Assembly: GCA_031283025.1 (NCBI GenBank)
Contig: JAITCP010000121.1
Span: 1-9,085, forward strand
Reading direction: 5' to 3'
DNA from: Spirochaetaceae bacterium
Lineage (GTDB): Bacteria; Spirochaetota; Spirochaetia; Treponematales; Breznakiellaceae
DNA length: 9,085 nt
Shown here: in pieces, positions 5,218 to 9,085 of the stretch
Layout: every line of letters begins with the position of its first letter
How positions within the stretch are numbered: position 1 is the stretch's first letter
Notes under the pieces: generated by a model
The model's input: the letters and a program-made list of their open reading frames with translations, nothing else
The model's database searches: none
Told to the model about the DNA's origin: nothing
Translations under genes and position numbers: made by a program

Positions 5218-6200
5218 AAAGAACTGTATCTTTTGCCCTTTTTTCAGCGCTTATTATTACCGGGCTGCTCATAAACGGATGTGCGGATAAACCGCAGTCC
5301 GTGAACGACAACGGTTTATCGGGACCGCAGTTTCACGTTTATATCGCCTTTGGGCAGTCGAATATGCAGGGCCCCGGTGAAATTCGCCCGCAGGATAAAA
5401 CCGGCATAAACGGCCGCTGGCGCGTATTAAACGTTGTTGCCAATACCTACGCCGGGGAAAACCGTGCCAAGGGCCAATGGTATAATGCCGTGCCGCCGCT
5501 TATCATTCCGGACAGCGGTTTGGTTAATTACCTGAGGCTTAACATCGGGCTTGGGCCTTCTGATTACTTTGGGCGCACCCTCGTTGCGGGCACTCCGGAA
5601 AATATAAAAATTGGCGTGGTAGCCGTTGCCAATGGCGACCTTGCTCTTTCCGCTTTCCGCAAGACAAAGGGCGCTGAGTATTTTGACGCAGCAAAAGGCA
5701 ATGGTGGCAACGGCAAAGAAAACAACAGGCCGTCGGATACAGAACGTCAAGGCTGGACAAGGTATACGGGGGCCGGTTATTCGAGCCTCTACGATGCGAT
5801 CATACAAAACGCAAAGATAGCCCAAGAAACCGGCGTAATAAAAGGCATCATAGTCCATCAGGGTGAAAGCGGGCGGGGCCTTACCGACAAGACGTGGGTA
5901 TCAATGTTAAAGGAAATTTACGATGATATGCTTTCCGATCTGGGGCTTGCGCCCAATTCCATACCCATTCTGCTGGGGCAGACCTGGAACGGCGGCTCCG
6001 GCCAAACCGGCGGCGCTCTTGCCAGCGATGCTGCGATACAAGCTGCCTTACCCAACGCGTGGATTATCAGCTCCAAAGATTGCGACGGCAGAACGGGAAC
6101 CGGCCAGCCAGACAACACTCATTTTGGTTCCGCGGGGCTTGAATTGCTGGGCACGCGCTATGGGGAGAAAATGCTTGCGCTGGTTTACGGGATTAAGTAA
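5214..6200 (+). CDS. Secreted SGNH-type carbohydrate esterase lipoprotein (CE6/SASA family)
   Basis: This 328-residue protein starts with a lipoprotein signal (hydrophobic core, then LLINGC, lipidated Cys23), so it should be anchored in a membrane facing outward. The mature part shows the pattern of the SASA/CE6 esterase family, which removes acetyl groups from sialic acid or xylan: nucleophile Ser49 in FGQSNMQG, HQGES at 215-219, and Asp300/His303 in DNTHFGSAG as the rest of the triad. An acetylxylan esterase role would suit a fibre-degrading gut, but the substrate cannot be read from sequence. GGAGG lies 5 nt before the ATG. The gene sits directly after the truncated PIN toxin, with no promoter of its own visible, so the toxin-antitoxin promoter at 4616 may drive it. 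The 120 bp after it hold only the palindrome at 6256-6291. Confidence 0.88.
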   Translation: MKRTVSFALFSALIITGLLINGCADKPQSVNDNGLSGPQFHVYIAFGQSNMQGPGEIRPQDKTGINGRWRVLNVVANTYAGENRAKGQWYNAVPPLIIPDSGLVNYLRLNIGLGPSDYFGRTLVAGTPENIKIGVVAVANGDLALSAFRKTKGAEYFDAAKGNGGNGKENNRPSDTERQGWTRYTGAGYSSLYDAIIQNAKIAQETGVIKGIIVHQGESGRGLTDKTWVSMLKEIYDDMLSDLGLAPNSIPILLGQTWNGGSGQTGGALASDAAIQAALPNAWIISSKDCDGRTGTGQPDNTHFGSAGLELLGTRYGEKMLALVYGIK

Positions 6201-6255
6201 ATTCGCCGCCCTGAAACCCGCCCCCCAAGACGCGGAGGATCGCAAAAGTCCTTAG

Positions 6256-6291
6256 GGGAATCTCTAAAAACTGAAGTTTTTAGAGATTCCC
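6256..6291 (-). repeat. Solo hairpin related to subfamily 1, opposite orientation
   Basis: This is a perfect 17-bp palindrome GGGAATCTCTAAAAACT around GA. It is the reverse complement of the left hairpin of the 119-bp elements, whose centre is TC, but closed by CCC at its right side. It lies between the convergent ends of the esterase gene and the LRR gene at 6308. No U tract follows on either strand and no 4-bp target duplication is evident (only AG on both sides). It may be a minimal form or an internal-deletion product of the larger element, and may act as a 3' mRNA barrier for both genes. Confidence 0.8.
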
Positions 6292-6307
6292 AGTATATAC
6301 AACCTTG

Positions 6308-7213
6308 TTATAAATTCGGGGAATAAGTCCAATTACCGCTTACAAAGGTATATTTTCCGGCTTTCAATTGGTTATTCGCATAAGCATAATCAAAGTCATT
6401 ACTTTTAAAGGCTGCGCCGGATTCATCCCATCCAAACATTACCAATTTATCTATTGTAATGCTTGTCAAAGAATTTTGATTTGGCATAAATGCGCCAAGA
6501 CCAATATATACAACGCTTTCAGGAATAACAATTGTTGTTACTCTATGATTAAGAAACGCATCATCACCAATATATCTTATTGAAGAACCAAGTCTTATAG
6601 AGGTGATTTGGTTTTCAATAAATGCACGGTAACCAATATGTATTACTCCGTTTCCAATTACAACATTTCTTAAAGAATTTCTTTGAAACGCAGAGAAACC
6701 AACATAAGTAACACTGTCAGGAATTGTTATTGAGGTTAATTTGTTATTGAGAAAAGCATTATTATCTATTATTCTTACTTTTCCGGGTATGGTAACTGAT
6801 GCAAGCTGATTATTTGCAAAAGTTGCATTGCCTATGTATTCAAGATTTCCCGGTAAAGTGAGTGATGTAAGCCGGTTAGCGTTAAAGGCGTCATTGCCTA
6901 TATATTCGACATTTTCAGGTATAGTTAACGAAGTTAATTGATTTCGGTTAAATGCCCGATCTCCGATAAATGTAACGGTTTTTGGTATTACAACGCCTGT
7001 TAAACCTTTGTTCTGAAAAGCCTCCGCCGTTAAACGGGTTACCGGCATATTGAGAATTTTTTCCGGTATTACAATATTTTTTGCCGTGCCTTTGTAATTC
7101 ACAATAGCCACTGTACCGTCGTCATTTCTTTGAATATCAAAATCGCCGGCATTTTGAGCAAATAGGGAAACCGCCAAAAAACCAAAAACTGCCAAAAAAG
7201 TACGTTTCTTCAT
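6308..7213 (-). CDS. Secreted BspA-like leucine-rich-repeat protein
   Basis: This 301-residue protein has a signal peptide (MKKRTFLAVFGFLAVSLFA, probable cleavage before QN), so it is exported. After a short N-terminal module (about 20-60) come roughly eight repeats of 22 residues, for example LTSLTIPENVEYIGNDAF, the BspA/TpLRR class (LRR_5 type). It ends with GKYTFVSGNWTYSPNL, a tail style seen in treponemal LRR proteins. Such proteins usually bind host or bacterial surfaces; the ligand here is unknown. AAGGAG (7220-7225) lies 6 nt upstream of the ATG. The subfamily 2 element at 7228-7337 is inserted right next to this ribosome binding site, and its TTAT duplication overlaps it by two bases. 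The gene is downstream of and parallel to the LRR gene at 7397-8746 and may be read with it. Its repeats are less uniform in DNA than those of its neighbour. Confidence 0.92.
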   Translation of the reverse strand: MKKRTFLAVFGFLAVSLFAQNAGDFDIQRNDDGTVAIVNYKGTAKNIVIPEKILNMPVTRLTAEAFQNKGLTGVVIPKTVTFIGDRAFNRNQLTSLTIPENVEYIGNDAFNANRLTSLTLPGNLEYIGNATFANNQLASVTIPGKVRIIDNNAFLNNKLTSITIPDSVTYVGFSAFQRNSLRNVVIGNGVIHIGYRAFIENQITSIRLGSSIRYIGDDAFLNHRVTTIVIPESVVYIGLGAFMPNQNSLTSITIDKLVMFGWDESGAAFKSNDFDYAYANNQLKAGKYTFVSGNWTYSPNL

Positions 7214-7227
7214 AAAATACTCCTTAT

Positions 7228-7337
7228 TAGAGTTGTTTAAAAACTTCAGTTTTTGAACAACTTCCTATTAAAACCGCAAAATACGCAGTATTTTGCTTAA
7301 CTTGTTCAAGAACCAACCGGGTTCTTGAACAAGTCTA
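7228..7337 (+). mobile_element. MITE-like three-hairpin element, subfamily 2, copy 1
   Basis: This 110-bp element starts TAGAGTTGTTTAAAAAC and ends GTTCTTGAACAAGTCTA, giving inverted ends of about 17 bp with few mismatches. It is flanked by a perfect TTAT duplication (7224-7227, 7338-7341). Hairpins: left 7231-7262 with tip ACT-TC-AGT, middle 7276-7296 (GCAAAATAC/GTATTTTGC, loop GCA), right 7300-7334 with a 15-bp stem and loop AACCG. It has the same plan and hairpin tips as subfamily 1 but different stems. It differs from the copy at 8767-8876 at only four positions. It lies directly upstream of the Shine-Dalgarno sequence of the LRR gene 6308-7213. Confidence 0.87.
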
Positions 7338-7396
7338 TTATTTTCTCTCATCAATCTCCGCTTTGGGCTTATTAACGCCGCAGCCAGGTTTAACCG

Positions 7397-8746
7397 CTAC
7401 TGTTTCGCCCATGCGTTTGTGCCGCGTGATCTTGTATACGTTCCTATTCCGCCGGCAAGGTATGTACTGCGCAAGTCGCTGTTGCCAAGAGCAGAACTAA
7501 AACCTCCCGAAGCAGTCGATCTCCAAATTTCGTAGAACGCATAAGAACTAAAACCTCTTGAAGGAATCCTGCTTTGAAACGTTACTCTGGTAAGGCTGAT
7601 GCAATAACTAAAAGCCTCACTCTCAATGCTTGTAACGCCGTTTCCTATGGTTAGGCTGGCAAGGTTATGGCAGTTGTTAAAAGCCATTCTACTAATGCTC
7701 TTAATGCCGTTTCCTATGGTTACGCTTGCAAGGTTGCTGCAAGCGCTAAAAACATTCCCCCCAATGCTGGTAACGCTGTCCGGTATAGTTACGCTGGTAA
7801 GATCAGTATCTGAGAAAGCGGACGCTCCAATGCTGGTAACACTGCTGGGTATGGTTACGCTGGTAAGACCAGATCCTGAAAAAGCGGACGCTCCAATGCC
7901 GGTAACGCTGTTTGGTATGGTTATGCCGGTAAGGCTGGTGCAATCGGAAAACCCACTAAGGTTAGTAACGCTGTCCGGTATAGTTACGCTGGTAAGGCTG
8001 GTGCAATCGGAAAACCCGCTAAGGTTAGTAACGCTGTCCGGTATAGTTACGCTGGTAAGTCCGGTTCCGGAAAAAGCGGCTCGCCCAATGGTGGTAACGC
8101 CATTTCCTATGGTTACGCTGGTAAGATCAGTTCCTGAAAAAGCGGACGCTCCAATGCTGGTAACGTTGTTGGGTATGGTTACGCTGGGAAGACCAGTTCC
8201 TGAAAAAGCGGACGCTCCAATGCTGGTAACGCTGTCCGGTATGGTTATGCTGGTAAGGCTGTCGCAGCCGGAAAATCCGCTAAGGTCAGTAACGCTGTTG
8301 GGTATGGTTACGCCGGTAAGGCTGTCGCAGCCGTTAAATCCGCTAAGGTTAGTAACGCTGTTGGGTATGGTTACGCTGGTAAGGCTGGTGCATCCGTAAA
8401 AAGCGCCTTCCTCAATGCCGGTAACACCGTTGGGTATGGTTATGCCTACAAGCGTTTTGCAGTTTCTAAAAACGTCAGAAATTTCCGTTAAAGGACTGCC
8501 GGAAAGGTTAAGGCTTACATATTTGCCTGCGCCGGATATAACTTCCGCGATGTCTTCGATCATCATTTCATTGGCTTTCATGGCAACCTTTATTGGTTTA
8601 TCGGGACCGTTGGCAGGCCGTTTGTCAAGGTATACCCTGAGCGCCTCGGCGCTGTTGAGGCTTTTGCCGCCGCCGGAACAAGCGGTAAATGCAAGGGCGA
8701 TAATGACCATAACTGCCATAATTAAACCATGTTTCCGATTTTTCAT
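7397..8746 (-). CDS. BspA-like leucine-rich-repeat lipoprotein
   Basis: This 449-residue surface lipoprotein has a signal ending ALAFTAC, with lipidated Cys23. A module at about 40-95 (YLDKRPANGPDKPIKV, IEDIAEVISGAGKYVSLNL) precedes about 13 LRR_5/TpLRR units (about 97-390) of 21, 22 or 23 residues, such as LTSVTIPDSVTNLSGF and LTSVTIPDSVTSIG. The end, DLRSTYLAGGIGTYTRSRG, resembles tails of other treponemal LRR proteins. A role in adhesion or interaction with other cells is a family inference. The start at 8746 was chosen because AAGGAG (8754-8759) stands 7 nt upstream and the signal peptide begins there; the frame runs back to 8779 into the element. The repeats are highly similar in DNA, including a 63-bp duplication, so their number may vary. 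The promoter is probably at 8933-8962, giving a structured leader of about 180 nt. Confidence 0.92.
   Translation of the reverse strand: MKNRKHGLIMAVMVIIALAFTACSGGGKSLNSAEALRVYLDKRPANGPDKPIKVAMKANEMMIEDIAEVISGAGKYVSLNLSGSPLTEISDVFRNCKTLVGITIPNGVTGIEEGAFYGCTSLTSVTIPNSVTNLSGFNGCDSLTGVTIPNSVTDLSGFSGCDSLTSITIPDSVTSIGASAFSGTGLPSVTIPNNVTSIGASAFSGTDLTSVTIGNGVTTIGRAAFSGTGLTSVTIPDSVTNLSGFSDCTSLTSVTIPDSVTNLSGFSDCTSLTGITIPNSVTGIGASAFSGSGLTSVTIPSSVTSIGASAFSDTDLTSVTIPDSVTSIGGNVFSACSNLASVTIGNGIKSISRMAFNNCHNLASLTIGNGVTSIESEAFSYCISLTRVTFQSRIPSRGFSSYAFYEIWRSTASGGFSSALGNSDLRSTYLAGGIGTYTRSRGTNAWAKQ
7937..8062 (-). repeat. Nearly exact 63-bp tandem duplication inside the LRR lipoprotein gene
   Basis: 7937-7999 and 8000-8062 differ only at one internal base (A/G) and in the last three bases. 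Each unit equals 21 codons, encoding the repeat LTSVTIPDSVTNLSGFSDC. The length keeps the frame, so units can be gained or lost without breaking the protein. The wider repeat field (about 7600-8450) is similar but less exact. Confidence 0.88.
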
Positions 8747-8766
8747 ACAATTTCTCCTTGTTATAT

Positions 8767-8876
8767 TAGAGTTGTTCAAAAACTTCAGTTTTTGAACAAC
8801 TTCCTATTAAAATTGCAAAATACGCAGTATTTTGCTTAACTTGTTCAAGAACCAACCGGGTTCCTGAACAAGTCTA
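8767..8876 (+). mobile_element. MITE-like three-hairpin element, subfamily 2, copy 2
   Basis: This 110-bp copy has the same ends (TAGAGTTGTTC, GAACAAGTCTA) and three hairpins as 7228-7337. In this copy the left stem is perfect. No exact 4-bp target duplication is seen (ATAT on the left, TTTT on the right), so the insertion may be older or the flank altered. It lies 7 bp upstream of the Shine-Dalgarno sequence of the LRR lipoprotein gene and downstream of that gene's probable promoter, so it should be transcribed as part of the 5' leader. Confidence 0.85.
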
Positions 8877-8893
8877 TTTTAATGACAAAGGTA

Positions 8894-8924
8894 GCTTTTC
8901 CAAAAACTGAAGTTTTGGAAAAGC
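8894..8924 (-). repeat. Solo hairpin with the shared core and a third stem type
   Basis: GCTTTTCCAAAAACT and AGTTTTGGAAAAGC pair around GA, with one extra A in the left arm. The core AAACT-GA-AGTTT is that of the solo hairpin at 6256-6291 and is the reverse complement of the left-hairpin tip in the full elements, but the outer stem (GCTTTTCC) is different again. On the minus strand it starts just where transcription from the promoter at 8933-8962 is expected to begin, so it would form the extreme 5' end of the LRR lipoprotein mRNA. Confidence 0.75.
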
Positions 8925-8932
8925 CTCGATTT

Positions 8933-8962
8933 ATTATAATTTTTTCTATTCTATTAAGTCAA
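8933..8962 (-). promoter_or_regulatory. Probable sigma-70 promoter of the LRR lipoprotein gene
   Basis: On the minus strand TTGACT (8957-8962) and TATAAT (8933-8938) are separated by 18 bp. The predicted start, near 8926, is about 180 nt upstream of the ATG at 8746. The 320 bases between 8747 and 9066 hold no gene: they contain the subfamily 2 element, the solo hairpin, this promoter, and the leader of the gene beginning at 9067. Confidence 0.7.
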
Positions 8963-9066
8963 TCCCCCGCATTGCCTCATAATTAATCTAGCCGAAAAGG
9001 GGGTGTGCATCAAAACTAAAAATCTAGCCCAAATTATACTGGTTCCTACCAGACACGGAGGAACAA

Positions 9067-9085
9067 ATGGGGTTAGACATGAATA
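9067..9085 (+). CDS. Start of an unidentified gene, cut by the window end
   Basis: ATG at 9067 follows GGAGG (9057-9061) at a 5-nt gap, an ideal ribosome binding site, and reads MGLDMN before the window ends. A TATACT at 9035-9040 could be its -10 box, but no good -35 box is seen 16-18 bp upstream. Six residues do not allow any functional assignment. It diverges from the LRR lipoprotein gene. Confidence 0.5.

Noticed and set aside
4961..5311. A 116-residue open frame on the minus strand
   Set aside because: It runs through the element and is antisense to the PIN remnant and the lipoprotein signal peptide, with no ribosome binding site or known motif.
6256..6291. Bidirectional intrinsic terminator between convergent genes
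   Set aside because: The stem is long but neither side is followed by a T tract, and its sequence matches the element family.
7626..8399. A 257-residue repetitive open frame on the + strand
   Set aside because: It mirrors the LRR repeats of the real gene on the minus strand; the periodicity comes from those repeats.
7600..8450. Regularly spaced repeats that might suggest a CRISPR array
   Set aside because: The repeats are contiguous 63-69-bp codon-multiple units inside a reading frame encoding LRRs, with no unique spacers.
8986..9029. Direct repeat ATCTAGCC at 8986-8993 and 9022-9029 upstream of the gene at 9067
   Set aside because: Two 8-bp copies are too little to call a regulator site without further copies or a known regulator.

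Overview
The window looks like chromosomal DNA of a spirochete, most probably a Treponema of the termite/insect-gut type. This is inferred from two BspA-like leucine-rich-repeat (LRR) surface proteins with N- and C-terminal modules common in treponemes, a bacteriohemerythrin, a CE6/SASA-type esterase lipoprotein that suits a plant-fibre gut, and a base composition near 50% G+C. No rRNA or species marker is present, so this is an inference, not an identification.

Layout. Positions 1-248 hold a 119-bp palindromic element and a strong + strand terminator with no visible gene. Positions 249-713 (-) encode a bacteriohemerythrin with its own promoter. Positions 754-997 are a tandem repeat downstream of mutL. 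Positions 1007-4552 (-) are a DNA-repair operon in the order xseA, xseB, mutL (exonuclease VII large and small subunits, mismatch-repair endonuclease MutL). Divergent from xseA, a consensus sigma-70 promoter (4616-4644) drives a decayed toxin-antitoxin locus: a Phd/YefM-like antitoxin with a frame disruption and an element insertion, and a PIN toxin cut down to about 36 residues. A secreted esterase lipoprotein follows directly (5214-6200). Positions 6308-8746 (-) hold the two LRR surface proteins, and a new + strand gene probably begins at 9067.

The most interesting content is a family of small non-coding elements. Three 119-120-bp copies (1-119, 3220-3339, 4937-5055) and two 110-bp copies of a second subfamily (7228-7337, 8767-8876) share one plan: terminal inverted repeats and three consecutive hairpins. 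Three copies have perfect 4-bp target duplications (CAAA, TATT, TTAT). In two of these, removing the element plus one duplication rebuilds a sensible reading frame (the XseA C-terminus and the antitoxin C-terminus), which is good evidence of transposition. The two subfamilies differ in stem sequence, yet both arms change together and the hairpin tips stay the same. Two solo hairpins with the same core, in the opposite orientation (6256-6291, 8894-8924), belong to the group. No transposase is visible here.

Other notable points: three 17-bp tandem units at the mutL start create three overlapping ATGA junctions; the LRR gene at 7397-8746 appears to have a roughly 180-nt structured leader made of a solo hairpin plus a full element; and the same LRR gene carries a nearly exact 63-bp internal duplication.
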